64,000 nt of DNA, taken from assembly GCF_040939455.1 (NCBI RefSeq), contig NC_134117.1:50834001-50898000 (forward strand), given 5' to 3'. The position numbers were made by a program, and so were the translations under genes. The notes under the pieces were generated by a model. The model made no database searches and was not told the origin of the DNA. It was given only the letters and a program-made list of their open reading frames with translations. Origin of the DNA: Microcebus murinus (lineage: Eukaryota > Chordata > Mammalia > Primates > Cheirogaleidae). Below, piece by piece: positions 1 to 12,544 of this stretch. The number at the start of each line of letters is the position of its first letter. Within the stretch, counting starts at the first letter, position 1.

Positions 1-359
1 CTTTACCCCAAATAACAAAACTTATGATAGTGTCATAGAAATTATATAGTGTGTAAGTGGCACAGAAATAGGCATACAAATAAATAAGAAAGAGATCACA
101 GAAACAGATCCATGTATACACAACATGTAATTTATGTTAACAGCGACACTACAGAGCAAGAGGGTGAAGCACTTTCAAAAATGGAGCTAGGCAGGAGGAG
201 TCTTGGAAAATGGTGGCATAGGAAGCACCAAGAATCTGTCTCCTCACCTAGACAACAAGTGCACCAGCTGTATCTGTCTGATATAAGCATCTGGGAACTC
301 TGGAGTCTATTCAAAGGCTTACAACTTCCAGAAGGAACAGATAAGTAAACAGTGATTAA
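1..359. other. Intron 7 sequence, no feature recognised
   Basis: A-rich intronic sequence upstream of the recognisable L1 5' region. It may be more of the same L1 5' UTR, but I cannot support that. Confidence 0.4.
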
Positions 360-2572
360 TTTCAGTTAATTTTAGCTCTTAGCACAGTAGCAGCTACCTA
401 TCCCTTACCCCTGTGTAAAGGAGCCATGAATGAGCATGTTCCAGGAACACCTTGCACGCAAACTTGTTGGAGCCAGGGTGGGCAATGAGGACCTCAATCA
501 GATATTGAGAACTGGTGCTCTATAATCACCAAGGTGCAGACAGAGAGGTGAGCAGCCACTGTTGCATACCCTCCCATTCCTGAAGAGAGTTCCATAGGAT
601 TTGAAGGTTTGAAGGGCTGCTGCCCTTTTTCTCCTTAATTCTTTCTTTTTCCCCCCTTCATTTGTATCTTTTTCCCCTTTTGGGAGCCAGACATTTAAGG
701 TCCAAGACATCTAAAAGCAACCACATATATGGAGGAACTGAGAAAGTCACAGTGCATACCCAGGGAAAGGTACAGGCTAAGAAAAGATATGCAAAGACAT
801 AATTTTCATGCCCCTGGATGATCCCTGACACAGAAACAGCCTACAACAATCAAAACACAAAAACAAAAATCAGCAAACCCTGGGGAAGAGGGAGAATCTG
901 ATTTCTAGAATTACCACATTACTAGATTAAATGTCCAGTTTTCAAAAAGCATCACAAAGCATACAAAAAAAAACCCAGGAATATATAAAGAAAAAGAAAA
1001 TACCTAAAGTCAGGGATAGGCCAAAAACAAAAACAAACAAACAAACAAAAAATTAAAAAGGAGAAAGAAAAAGAAAATAAATAAATAGTAGAAACCATTC
1101 CTGAGAAAGACCAGATGGCAGACTTAAAAGACAAAGACTACAACAACTATCCTAAAGATGCTCAAAGAACTAAAAAAAGACATGGAGAAAATTAAAAAAA
1201 AAAAAGTATAAACAAAGTAGAAATATCAATTAAAAAGAAAAACTAAAAAAGAAATTCTGGAGTTGAAAAGTACAATAACTGAAATGAAAAATACATCAGA
1301 GAGACTCAAAGCCAGATTTGAGCAGGCAGAATAAAGAAAGAATCTGCAAACTTGAAGACAGGATAGCTGAAATTACTGAGTCTAAGGAACAGAAAGAAAT
1401 ATTAAAGAAAAGGGAAGAGAGCCTAAGGGACCTGAGGAATACCATCAAGTGGACTAACATAAGCACTGTTGAATTCCCAATAAAAGAAGAGAGAAAAAAA
1501 CAGGAAAAAGATTATTTCAAGAAACAATAGCAAAAGCTTCCCAAATTTGGTAAAAGACATGAATATAAACATCCATGAGCCTCTATGAACTCTAAGCAGG
1601 ATAAACTCAAAGACCTACACTGGGACACATTCCAACCAAACTGCTGAAAGGCAAAGACAGAATCTTGAATACAGTGAGCGAAGCTGTTCATCACATACAA
1701 TGGATTCTCAATAAGGGCAACAACAGATTTCTCATCAGAAACTTTGGAGCCAAAAGTCAGTGGGCTGATAAATTCAAAGTGCTGAAAGGAAAACCCACTT
1801 GTCGACCAAGGAGCCTATATCCAGCAAAACTACTCTAAAAGTGAAGAAGAGATGCTCAGCCCACTTAGCACGTGATGGCCTGCACCACCTCGGGACTCCA
1901 CACAGAGTCCCCACCAATAAGCAGGCTCTAACCAGACACAGAATTCTCAGCATCCATGACTATAAGAAATGAATTCCTTTTCTTTAAAAAAAAAAAAAAA
2001 GTGAAGAAGAAATTAAGACATCCCCAGATAAGACACTGAGGAAATTCATTACTACTGGCCCTGTACTATAAGAAATGCTGAAAGGAGTCCTGTAGGTTGA
2101 AATGAAAAAACACTAGACAGTAATTTGAAGCTGTATAAAAAATAAAGACCGCCTTAAAGGTAAACACAAGGCAATTACAAAATCTAACATTATTGTAACT
2201 CTGGTTGACAACTCCACATTTTTTTTCTATATAATTTAAGAAACTTATTCAAAAAAAATTATTAGTTTATGTTTTTGGACACACAACATATAAAGATATA
2301 ATTCTGTGACATCAATATCTGAAAGAAGATGGAGAAAGAGTTGTATAACAGCAAAGTTTTTAAGTTACTAAAGTTAAGCAAGTATAAAATACAAATTAGA
2401 GTATTATAACTTTAGGATATTAAATGTAATCCCATAATAGTCACAAAGAAAACAGGTGTAGAATTACACAGAAAAGAAAATGAGAATTTAAACACTGTAC
2501 TACAAAAAGAAAATCAAGTAAACATAAAAGATAACAGTAATGCAGAAAATGAGGGACAAAAAAGCTATAAGA

Positions 2573-2907
2573 AGGCGGGGCATGGTGGCTCACGCCTATA
2601 ATCCTAGCATTCTGGGAGGCCAACACAGGTGGACTGCTCAAGGTTGGGAGTTCGAAACCAGCCTGAGCAAGAGTAAGATCCTGTCTCTACTAAAAATACA
2701 AAGAAATTAATTGGCCAACTAAAAATACATAGAAAAAATTAGCCCGGTATGCTGGCACATGCCTGTAGTCCCAGCTACTCAAGAGGCTAAGGCAGAAGGA
2801 ATGCTTGAGCCCAGGAGTTTGAGGCTGCTGTGAGCTAGGCTGATGCCACAGCACTCTAGCCTAGACAATAGAGTGAGACTCTGCCTCAAAAAAAAAAAAA
2901 AAAAAAA
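2573..2907 (+). repeat. Alu (lemur-type), plus
   Basis: Starts aggcggggcatggtggctcac, has both arms and the extra lemur-type internal segment, and ends in A20. It is diverged from its neighbours. The second Alu starts exactly at the end of its A tail. Confidence 0.9.
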
Positions 2908-3230
2908 GGCCGGGCCCGGTGGCTCACGCCTGTAATCCTAGCAAGGCCGAGGCGGGCGGATTGCTCAAGGTCAGGAGTTCCAAACCAGCCTGAGCAAGAG
3001 CAAGACCCCGTCTCTACTATAAATAGAAAGAAATTAATTTGCCAACTAATATATGCAAAAAATTAGCTGGGCATGGTGGCGAATGCCTGTAGTCCCAGCT
3101 ACTTGGGAGGCTGAGGCAGGAGGATTTCTTGAGCCAGGAGTTTGAGGTTGCTGTGAGCTAGGCTGACGCCATGGCACTCACTCTAGCCTGGGCAACAAAG
3201 CGAGACTCTGTCTCAAAAAAAAACAAAAAA
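2908..3230 (+). repeat. Alu (lemur-type), plus, inserted in tail of previous Alu
   Basis: Begins ggccgggcccggtggctcac immediately after the A tail of the preceding Alu. The left arm has a short deletion (tcctagcaaggccgagg). The tail is A9CA6. Flanking ctataag fits a duplication of the L1 target. Confidence 0.92.
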
Positions 3231-3396
3231 CAACTATAAGGCTTATAGAAAATAAACAGCAAAATGAGAGAAGGCCCTCCTTATCAGTAATTACTTTAAA
3301 TGTAAACAAATGGATTAAACTATCCAATCAAAAGACAGAGACCAGCAGAATTAAAAAAAAAATCACCAAACTATATGCTCTCTACAAAATACTTTA

Positions 3397-3732
3397 TTTA
3401 TTTATTTTTTTTTTTTTTGAGACAGAGTCTCGCTTTGTTGCCCAGGCTAGAGTGAGTGCCGTGGCGTCCTAGCTCACAGCAACCTCAAACTCCTGGGCTC
3501 GAGTGATCCTTCTGCCTCAGCCTCCCGGGTAGCTGGGACTACAGGCATGCGCCACCATGCCCGGCTAATTTTTTTATATATATATCAGTTGGCCAATTAA
3601 TTTCTTTCTATTTATAGTAGAGACGGGGTCTCGCTCTTGCTCAGGCTGGTTTTGAACTCCTGACCTTGAGCAATCCGCCCGCCTCGGCCTCCCAAGAGCT
3701 AGGATTACAGGCGTGAGCCACAGCGCCCGGCC
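3397..3732 (-). repeat. Alu (lemur-type), minus, with 15-bp target duplication
   Basis: Poly-T start and ggccgggcgctg-type end read on minus. The perfect target duplication ctacaaaatacttta is at 3382-3396 and 3733-3747, splitting the L1 ORF2 start region. Confidence 0.95.
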
Positions 3733-4792
3733 CTACAAAATACTTTAGATCCAAGGATACAAATAAGTTGAAAGTAAAAGGGTAGAAACAGATATTCTAT
3801 GCAAATAAAAAACAAAAAAGCACATGCCAGCTATACTAATATAAGACAAAATAGACTTTAAATTTAAAACATGTTCCAATAGACAGAGACGGTTATTACA
3901 TATTAATAAAAGGTTCACTATAATGAGAAGATATAACAACTATGAACATTTACACACCTAAAAAACCCCATCAAAATATTAATATATGAAACCAAAATGG
4001 ACAGAATTAAAGGGAGAAGTAGACAGTTCTATAATAACAACTGGAGAGTTTAACACCTCACTCTGAATTATGGATAACCAATCAAACAGAAGGTAAATAA
4101 GGAAATTGCGGACTTGACATATTAAATCAACTAGGGTTTGAAAGGGAGTACTAAGAAAAACTGTGCACCAATAAATTGAATAACCTAGATGAAATGAAAA
4201 AATTCCTAGAAATGCACTATCAATTAGACCAAAACATGAAGACAATCTACTTAAGAAAATCTATAAACCTGTAACTAGTAAGGTGATCTAATCAGCAATC
4301 AAAAACCTCCTAACAAAAAAAAAAAAAAAACAAAGCAAACCACAGACCCAATGGCTTCACTGATGAATTCTACTAAGCATTAAAAAAACAAACTAACATG
4401 AGCCCTTCTCACACTTCTCCAAAAAAAACGGACAGTGAACATTTCCAAAATCATTCTATGAGGCCAGCATTTTTCTGATATTGAAGCCAAACAGACACTA
4501 CAAATCAATATTCCTATGAAGATTGATGCAAAAACCCTCAATAAAATGCTAGAAAAGCAAACTCAGCAGCACATTAAAAGGATTATACACCGTGACTATG
4601 TGGGATTTATTCCTGGAATACAAGAATGGTTTAACACATGAAAACTGACAAAGTAATACATTAACAGAATAAAGAAAGGAAATACACAATTATGTACACT
4701 GATGCAGAAAAAGCATTTGACAAAATTCAACACCCTTTCATGACTGAAAAACACTCAACAAACTAGGAACAGGAAAAAAAAACCTACCTCAA

Positions 4793-4913
4793 CATATATA
4801 TATATATTTTATATATACATAATATTTTATAATATAATATATTATATATTATATAATATAAATATTTTATAATTTTATATATATATAAAATATATATATT
4901 TTTTAATATATAA
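4793..4913. repeat. AT-rich low-complexity tract
   Basis: About 120 bp of almost only A and T with imperfect (TA)n inside the old L1 ORF2. Probably a microsatellite expansion. Confidence 0.9.
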
Positions 4914-6256
4914 AAAAGGAACAGTGAACATTATGATTCAATGATGACAGACTGAACACTATTTCTCTAAGATCAGTAACAAGGTAGGGATGCCCAACCT
5001 TTCAGCACTTCTATTCAACATGGTCCTAGAAATTCTAGCCAGACCAATTTGGTAAACATAAGAAATAAAAGGCATTTAAATTGGAAAGGAAGAATAAAAT
5101 TACCTCCAGATACAAATGAGATCACATATGTAGAACACTCTAAAGAGTCCACAAAAAAAAAACTGTTAAAATAAAAAATGTTGCAAAGCAGCTGGATACA
5201 AAAATAAGAAAAGCTGCATTTCTATATAAAAATAAGAAACAATCTGAAAGAAAATTAAGTAAATTTCATTTAAAATAGCATCAAAAAGAATAAAATACTT
5301 AGGAATTAGCAAGAAGGTTTAATTAGCAAAAAGATTTATACAATAAAACTACAAAACACTACTGAAAGAAATTAAAGACACAAATAAATAGAAAGATATC
5401 CCAAAAGATAACCCAAAGCAATATACAGATTCAATGTAATCCCTATCAAAATCTCAACATTTTTTGTAGAAATAGAAAAGTCCCTCCTGAAATTCATATG
5501 AAATCTCGAGGGACCCCTGAACAACCAATATGATCTTGAAAAAGAAAAAGTTGGTAGATACACATTTCCTGATTTCAAAATTTATCTCAAAGCTACAGTA
5601 ATAATCAAAACAGTGTGGTAATGGCATAAAGACAAACATATAGACCAATGAAACATAACAGGCAGCCTAGAAATAAACTTAGTACATATGCTTGAGTAAT
5701 TTTTCAGAATGTGCCAGCATACACATTTTGGGTACATATTTTGCTTTTGTACAGTTTGACTCAAAGTTATAAGTGTGCCCTGCACCCAGTTAGTGCACAC
5801 TGTACCTGTTAGGTATGAATTTATTTACCCATCCCCTCTTCCCACCTCCCACCTACTTGATTTCTCTTCAGTTTTACTTCCATATGTGCACATAAGTGTT
5901 GCTTGATTAGCTCCAATTTAGTATGGGGTACATGTGGTGTTTTTTCCATTCTTGAGATACCTCACTAAGAAAAATGTTCTCCAGTTCCATCCAAATTGTT
6001 ACAAAAGATACTAGATCACCATTTTTTTTTTAATGGCTGAGTCATGATCCATGGTACACATATTCCACATTTTATTAATCCACTCATGTATTGGTGGGCA
6101 CGTAGATTGTTTCCACATCTTTGCAATTGTGAATTGCGCTACTATAAATATTCAAGTGCAAGTGTCTTTTTACTAAAATGTCTCTTTTTCCTTTGAGTAA
6201 ATATCTAGTAGTGGGACCGCTGGATCCAATGGTAGGTCTACTTTTAGTTCTTTGAG

Positions 6257-6493
6257 TTATCTCCATACTAATTTCCATAGAGGTTGTACTAGTCTGTAGT
6301 CCCACCAACAGCATATAAGTGTACCTTTCTCTCCACATCTTTGCCAGCATCTGTTGTTTTGTGACTTTTTGATAAAAGCCATTCTCATTGAAACCAGGTG
6401 GTATCTCACTGAGGTTTTGATTTGCATTTCCTTGATGATTAGGAACACTGAGCATTTTTTCATACATTTGTTGGTCATTAGTCTTTTTTGCAA
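6257..6493 (-). pseudogene. L1 ORF2 C-terminal fragment
   Basis: A 78-codon open stretch. It shows the L1 ORF2p C-terminal pattern with [12 protein letters not shown] and the cysteine region [13 protein letters not shown], close to the usual C-terminal zinc-knuckle-like part. It is a dead piece of the nested minus-strand L1 with no full ORF2 around it. Confidence 0.85.
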
Positions 6494-7044
6494 AGTTTCT
6501 ATTCACATCTTTGCCCACTTTTTAATAGGGTTGTTTAATTTTTTTCTTCCTGATTTGCTTGAGTTCTTTATAGATTCTGGTTATCAGCCCTTTATCGGAT
6601 ATGCAGCATGCAAATAAATGTTTTCTTCTATTTACTCTATTGACTGTCTCCTTGGCTATGCAAAAACGTATTAATCTGATCAGGTCCTATTTATTTTTGT
6701 TGTTGCTGTGATTCCTTTTGGGGTCTTCTTCATAAATTATTTGCCTAAACTGCTATATGTACAGAGTTTTTCTGACATTTTCTTTTAGAATTTTTATAGT
6801 TTCGTGCCTTAGGTTTAAGTCTGTTATCCATAATGAATTAATTTTTATGAGTAGTGAGAGGTACAGATGCTTGTTTCAATCTTCTGTATGTGGCTACTCA
6901 ATTTCCCCAGCACCATATATTGAATAGGGCTTCTTTACCTCAGTGTTATGTTTTTGTCTGCTTTGCCAAAGATCAGATGGCAATATGAGGATGGATTCAT
7001 ATATGGGTTCTCTGTTCTGATCCATCAATCTATGTCTCTGTTTG

Positions 7045-7049
<5 letters not shown>

Positions 7050-7098
<49 letters not shown>

Positions 7099-7099
7099 C
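7050..7099 (+). repeat. (GT)n/(GC)n microsatellite
   Basis: About 21 GT units followed by four GC units, inside the minus-strand L1. Likely length-variable. Confidence 0.97.
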
Positions 7100-7351
7100 C
7101 ACTACTAGTACCATGCTGTTTTGGTTATTATAGCCTTATAGTATAGCTTGAAGTCTAATAAAGTGATGTCTCCTAATTTATTCTTATTACTAAGGTTGAA
7201 TTAACTATTCATGGTCTTTTCTGGTTCTATACGAAGTGTAGAATTATTTTTTCTAGGTCTGCGAAAAATAATGTTGGTATTTTAATGAGTGCACTGAATC
7301 TGTAAATCACTTTGGGTACTATAGACCTTTTAGCAATGTTGATTCTGCCGA

Positions 7352-7756
7352 TCATGAGCATGATATGTTTTTCCATCTGTTTACATCCTCTACAATTTCT
7401 TTCCTCAGTGTTTTGTAGACCCTATAGAGGTCTTTCATCAACTTAGTTGAATATATTCCTAGGTATTTTATTTTCTTTGTTGCTATTGTGAAAGGCACTG
7501 CATCTTTGATTTGATTCTCAGCTTGACTCTTATTGGTATATATGAAAGCTACTGATTTGTGTACATTGATTTTGTAGCCTGAGACTTTGCTGAATTTATT
7601 TATCAATTGCAGGAGTCTCTTGGTTGAGTCTTTGGGGTTTTCTAGATATAAAATCATATCGTCAGCAAAGAGTAATAGTTTGACCTCTTCTTTCCCCACG
7701 TGAATACCCTTGATTTCCTTCTCTTGTCCGATTGCTCTGGTGAAGACTTTCAGCAT
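7352..7756 (-). pseudogene. L1 ORF2 reverse-transcriptase fragment
   Basis: A 134-codon open frame within the nested minus-strand L1. It contains the reverse-transcriptase catalytic motif [13 protein letters not shown], followed by the [12 protein letters not shown] and KKIKYLGI segments typical of L1 ORF2p. The 5' truncation removes the endonuclease and most of the polymerase, so it cannot be functional alone. Confidence 0.92.
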
Positions 7757-9201
7757 TGTGTTGAATAGAAGTGGTGATAGTGGGCATTCTTGTCTTGTTC
7801 CAGTTCTACAAAGGAATACTTCAAATGATTTTTGACAATTGTGTTTAGACCATTGAATGAGGAGAAAAGATTTTCAACAAACACTGCTGAGAAAACTGGA
7901 TAGTCAAATGCAAAAGAATAGAGCTAGACTCATGTCATACATAAAAATTAACTCAAAATAGATCAAAGACCTACATGTAAAAACTACAACTATAAAACTC
8001 ACAGAAGAAAACAGGGGAAAGCTTCCTGATATTAAATTTGGCAATTTCTTGGATAAGACACCAAAGGCACACCCGAAAAAAGAAAAAATAGACAAACTGG
8101 AGTTAACGAAAATTAAAAACTTTTGTGCATCAAAAGACACTAACAACAGAATACAAAGACAACCCACAGAATGGAAGACAATATCTGCAAATTATATATC
8201 ATCTGATAAGGGATTGATATCCAGAATACATTGAGAATTCCCAGAAAGCAACAACAATCAGTTTCTAGAATGGGCAACGGACTTAAATTGATATTTCTCC
8301 AAAGATGTTCAAATGGTTAATAAACATGTGAAAAATGCTCAACATTATTACTCGTTAAGAAATGCAATTGAAAACCACAATCAGATACCACCTTATACCT
8401 ATTAGAATGGATATGATCAAAACAAAAAAAAAAAAAACAGAAAAAAAAGACAGAAAATAACAAGTGTTTGCAAGGATGTAAAGAAACTGAAACCCTTCTG
8501 CAGTGCCGTGGGGAAAAAGTGCGGCCACTATGGAAAACAGTATGACAGTTCTTAAGAAAATTAAAAATACAATTACCATATGATCTACAAATTCCACTTC
8601 TGGGTATACACTCAAAAGAACTGAAAGCATTTATAACCCATGTTCATAGCAGCAATATTCACAATAGCTAAAACACAGAAGAAACCTAATTATCCGCTGA
8701 CAGATTAATGGATAAGCAAAATATAGCATATACATACAATGGAATACTATTTGGCCTTAAAAAGGAAGGAAATTCTAACATATGCTATAATATGGATGAA
8801 CCTTGAGGATACTATACAGAGTGACATAAGCCGGACACAAAAAGACAAATGCTCTAAGATTCCACTTATGTAGGTATCTAGAGTAGTCAATTTCATACAG
8901 ACAGAAATTAGAATCGTGGTTGCCTGAAGTGAGGGGGTGAGGGAGAATGAGGAGATATTGTTGAATGGGCATAGAGTTCCAATTTTGCAAGACGAAAGGA
9001 GTATCACCACTCTCTAGTGGCGACGGTTTGACAACAATATGAATGTACTTAATACCACTGACTGTATACTTAAAAATAGTTAAGATGGTAACTTGTATAG
9101 ATTTTACCACAAAAAAATTTTGTTTAAATGGTAATATTTCATATAAAAAATTAGATTTGTTAAGATTATATACCTCCTCCCCCCTAAAAAAATCAACTTT
9201 A

Positions 9202-9510
9202 GGCTGGGCGTGGTGACTCACGCCTGTGAGTACTAATCCTAGCACTCTGGGAGACCAAGGAGGGCAGATCATTTGAGCTCAGGAGTTCGAGACCAACCTG
9301 AGTAAGAGAGAGGCCCCATCTCTACGAAAAATAGAAAAAATTAGCCGGCTATGGTGGCACATGCCTTTAGTCCCAGCTACTCAGTAGGCTGAGGCAGAAG
9401 GATCACTTGAGCCCAGGAGTTTGAGGTTGCTGTGAGCTAGGCTGATGCCATGGAACTCTAGCCCAGGTAACAGAGGGAGACTCTGTCTCAAAAAAAAAAA
9501 AAAAAAAAAA
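9202..9510 (+). repeat. Alu, plus, shorter linker form
   Basis: Starts ggctgggcgtggtgactcac. It lacks most of the extra lemur-type segment, going from 'ctacgaaaaatag' almost directly to 'aaaaaattagccgg'. Target duplication aaaatcaacttta flanks both ends. An older branch than the abundant copies here. Confidence 0.92.
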
Positions 9511-9680
9511 CAAAATCAACTTTAGATAGCTTATGGATCTTCATGTAAAAGGCAAAACTATGTTTCTGAAGAGAAAGGAGATGATTAAGTTTTCAGGTAG
9601 GAAAAGATTTCTTAAGAAATAAATGGCACTAACCATAAGTAAAAGATTGATAAATTCATCTGCATTAAAACTTAAACCGT

Positions 9681-10012
9681 GGCCGGGCGCGGTGGCTCAC
9701 GCCTGTAATCCCAGCACTCTGGGAGGCCGAGGCGGGCGGATTGCTCAAGGTCAGGAGTTCAAAACCAGCCTGAGCAAGACCCCGTCTCTACCATAAAAAT
9801 AGAAAGAAATTAATTGGCCAACTAATATATATAATATAAAAATCAGCCGGGCATGGTGGCTCGTGCCTGTAGTCCCAGCTACTCGGGAGGCTGAGGCAGG
9901 AGGATCGCTTGAGCCCAGGAGTTTGAGGTTGCTGTGAGCTAGGCTGACGCCACGGCACTCACTCTAGCCTAGGCAAGAAAGCGAGACTCTGTCTCAAAAA
10001 AAAAAAAAAAAA
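9681..10012 (+). repeat. Alu, plus, 'ccataaaaatag' subfamily
   Basis: Starts ggccgggcgcggtggctcac. Carries the diagnostic set shared with three minus-strand copies (12162, 43452 and 63500): ctaccataaaaatag, atcagccgggc and cctaggcaagaaagcgag. Flanks cttaaaccgt and cttaaaacgt look like a target duplication. Confidence 0.95.
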
Positions 10013-10840
10013 CCTTAAAACGTTTGTTCATCAGAAGAAAACAATGAAAATGATAAGACAAAGAATGGGAAGACATCTGCAAAACATATTCCCAATAAAG
10101 AACTTTTACCCCTTGATTGGGAAATAATACATTATGAACTTATAACCACAGTACATTAAAAACTACTATAAATCAATATTTTATATCCCAGGGAAATGTA
10201 AATGGAAAATAAACATATGAAAAGGTACTCAAGTGAATCATGGAGATGCAGATTATAATTATGAGGAAGTAACAATATAAATATCCAAGAGATGAGCAAA
10301 AATTTAGAAGTCTGACAATACCAAATGGTAACAAGGACATGGAGCATCAGCAAATCTCATGCACTCTTTTTTTTTTTTTAAGAAGAAAATAATAAAATGA
10401 CTATTTATTTATTTATTTTATTTTTTAAATTTTAGCATATTATGGGGGTACAAGTATTAAGGTTACATATATTGCCCAAGCCCCCCCTCATGCACTCTTA
10501 ATGGGAATGTAAACTCATAAAACCAATCTGGAAAATACAGCTTAAAATACAAAATACAAATTAAGTAATCTAACAATTCAATTCTAGGTGTATATGAAGG
10601 TTTATGTATACCACATAATAAATGTTCAAAGCAACACTACTTGTTTCTTTTCTTTCTTTTTTCCCAAGGGTGCATGTTTTAGAAAGCAACATTATTTGTA
10701 ATAGTCAAAAACTGGAAACACCCAAATGTCATACAAGCACCAAAAATCATACAAGCATGTTAAGAGGGGAAAAATGAGTCACCAAAAGCATACTTACAAT
10801 ATGATTTTATGTGTTTGAAGCTAATAGTTGCCAAACTAAA
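10013..10840 (+). mobile_element. L1-like ORF2/3' fragment, plus
   Basis: Phrases such as ggtaacaaggacatggagcat, aatgggaatgtaaactcat and aattctaggtgtatatg follow the L1 ORF2 3' and 3' UTR order. Strongly diverged, and split by a small minus-strand L1 end at 10367-10486. Confidence 0.6.
10367..10486 (-). mobile_element. Short L1 3'-end insertion, minus, with 11-bp target duplication
   Basis: Poly-T start followed by tagcatattatgggggtacaa, the complement of the L1 3' end also present at 17212-17457. Flanked by ctcatgcactc at 10356-10366 and 10487-10497. Severely 5'-truncated to about 120 bp. Confidence 0.92.
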
Positions 10841-11384
10841 CTAGATTATATAGGGATACATACAAGATGGAAAAACATAAGCTAAGTGGTCAAAATTAAG
10901 TGGTCAAGAAAGGTACATTTTCCTACGTAGGAGTCTCCTCAATGTAATATCCCCAAAGATGAAGCTCAATTTCAAAGATTCTTCTATTTATTCCCAAGAA
11001 CTGAGACCCAGGAGATCAGTATACCAATTAAACTTTTACCACTAACTAATTTTGTCTTAATAACTGGTCAATTTCCTCATCTCTTAAGGAAAAAACATAG
11101 AAAAAACTAGGATCTATGGTTCCCCTTTCAAATGTGATGCCAAATACAACAAATACAGTATTACATTACTAACATTTTGCCTCAGCTAAATGTCTCAAGT
11201 AGATATAGGTAAAATAATCAGTATAAAAGGTGTTTCTCCTACCACGATGACTCCTCAAAAGCAAATCAGACAATCTGGGAAGAATGTTTCATCTAAGATT
11301 ACTAGATCCCTAAAATAATTCATTAAATAATCCCTAATCAATTATAGTATACAGACCAAAATGCTCTTTTATATAACAGCTTAC
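10841..11384. other. Intron 7, proximal part; no feature beyond splice donor
   Basis: AT-rich intronic sequence immediately downstream (in transcript sense) of exon 7. No repeat or ORF recognised. Confidence 0.6.
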
Positions 11385-11515
11385 CTTCCACAAGCAATCT
11401 GAGTAACAATGCTTCCCATGAGTTCAAAAACTTTCCTTGGGTTTATTTCATGGCTGGTAGAGTTGTGACCCAGCTGACCATACCCTCCAGCTCCAAAAGT
11501 AAACACTCCACCTTC
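11385..11515 (-). CDS. HERC4: HERC4 exon 7: residues 260-303, last exon in window
   Basis: 131 nt, phase 0 in, phase 2 out. The acceptor CTATTTTTAG|GAAGGT gives E-G-G-V-F-T-F-G-A-G-G-Y-G-Q-L-G-H, a further blade motif, then N-S-T-S-H-E-I-N-P-R and E-L-M-G-S-I-V-T-Q-I-A-C-G, ending with two bases of Arg303 at the donor GGAAG|GTAAGC (GT at 11384-11383). The rest of the propeller, the middle region and the HECT domain would be encoded at lower coordinates outside this window. I found no further HERC4 exon in 1-11384. The exon lies between Alus of opposite orientation and the same subfamily. Confidence 0.97.
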
Positions 11516-12161
11516 CTAAAAATAGACAAAACCCCTTAACATTAGAAGGACTGATAAAAGAAAACAACTGATCTCCGCTAAAATAAATTAATCTTTAATA
11601 TGGACTCAATTTTTTCTCTTCTATTGTCTTTACAACTCAATAGATGATAGCTGACTCTTTCAAGGTAAAATGCCTTAAAACTAAGAATTCTAGGTTAAAC
11701 ACTAAGTATTTTCATACATTTTAAAAAGTATTTAATGATGTTTTAACCATTATAAAGTATTTAGTTGAAATCATCATTAAAGAGATACTAATAATTATTT
11801 ATTTTCATTGCCTTTCATTATCATACTCTCCTGATGAATTCCAAGTAAACATTTATAAAACCTGAAAATGGTATTGTCTTCAGTTTGCAAGCTAGCTATG
11901 CTTTGAACATAAATGCTTTGCAAAGAGTATGTGTAAGCAAAGTGTACAAACATAGCAATTTTTAGTATATAGCTGCTGAAACATAGAGATGGTCTTCAAA
12001 AAATTTTATTATGTTTTATAAACACGTAACTGAATTAGAGGTTACATATTTTTTTTAAAAATCCATCATGACAACTTAACACAACCACAATTAGTATTTT
12101 TCAGTTCAACTGCTTTTCTTCAGTTATAGCTACATATGCAATTCTACATCTTACTTTCATT

Positions 12162-12500
<339 letters not shown>

Positions 12501-12544
12501 TACATCTTACTTTCATTATTTAATAATACTAAATTCTTATATAT

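Larger units (their letters stand above)
5712..7815 (-). mobile_element. 5'-truncated L1, minus, nested in the older L1
   Basis: Read on minus it runs from ORF2 reverse transcriptase (7815 side) through the ORF2 C terminus (about 6250-6500) to the 3' UTR near 5712. On both sides the older plus-strand L1 continues. The flanks gagtaatttttca and aaatgatttttga are a plausible decayed target duplication. It is younger than the host L1 because it interrupts it and keeps longer open stretches. Boundaries are within about 15 bp. Confidence 0.85.
360..9118 (+). mobile_element. Old near-full-length L1 LINE (L1MA/L1MB-like age), multiply interrupted
   Basis: Reading plus, the order matches L1: 5' UTR-like (about 360-1080), ORF1 with coiled-coil-type codons (about 1084-2000), the ORF1-ORF2 spacer (2000-2560), ORF2 endonuclease (3231-3396 and 3733-4260), reverse-transcriptase pieces (4260-5700), the ORF2 end (7820-8800) and the 3' UTR ending near 9118. 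All reading frames are broken by stops and indels, so it is dead. It is interrupted by two head-to-tail Alus, one inverted Alu, an AT-rich tract and a minus-strand L1, and it lies in HERC4 intron 7, antisense to the gene. The exact 5' end is uncertain. Confidence 0.85.

Noticed and set aside
1318..1530. Coiled-coil-like 70-codon plus frame
   Set aside because: Remnant of ORF1 of the old L1, already covered by that element; too decayed to list separately as a gene.
6084..6518. 144-codon minus-strand open frame
   Set aside because: It lies in a frame overlapping the L1 ORF2 C-terminal fragment at 6257-6493, which is the frame with the real L1 similarity.
1..11384. Search for HERC4 exon 8 and later exons
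   Set aside because: No stretch on minus encoding the expected continuation after CGR (RCC1 blade with QHTSAFVPSSG-type residues) was found; the region is mostly LINE and Alu sequence.
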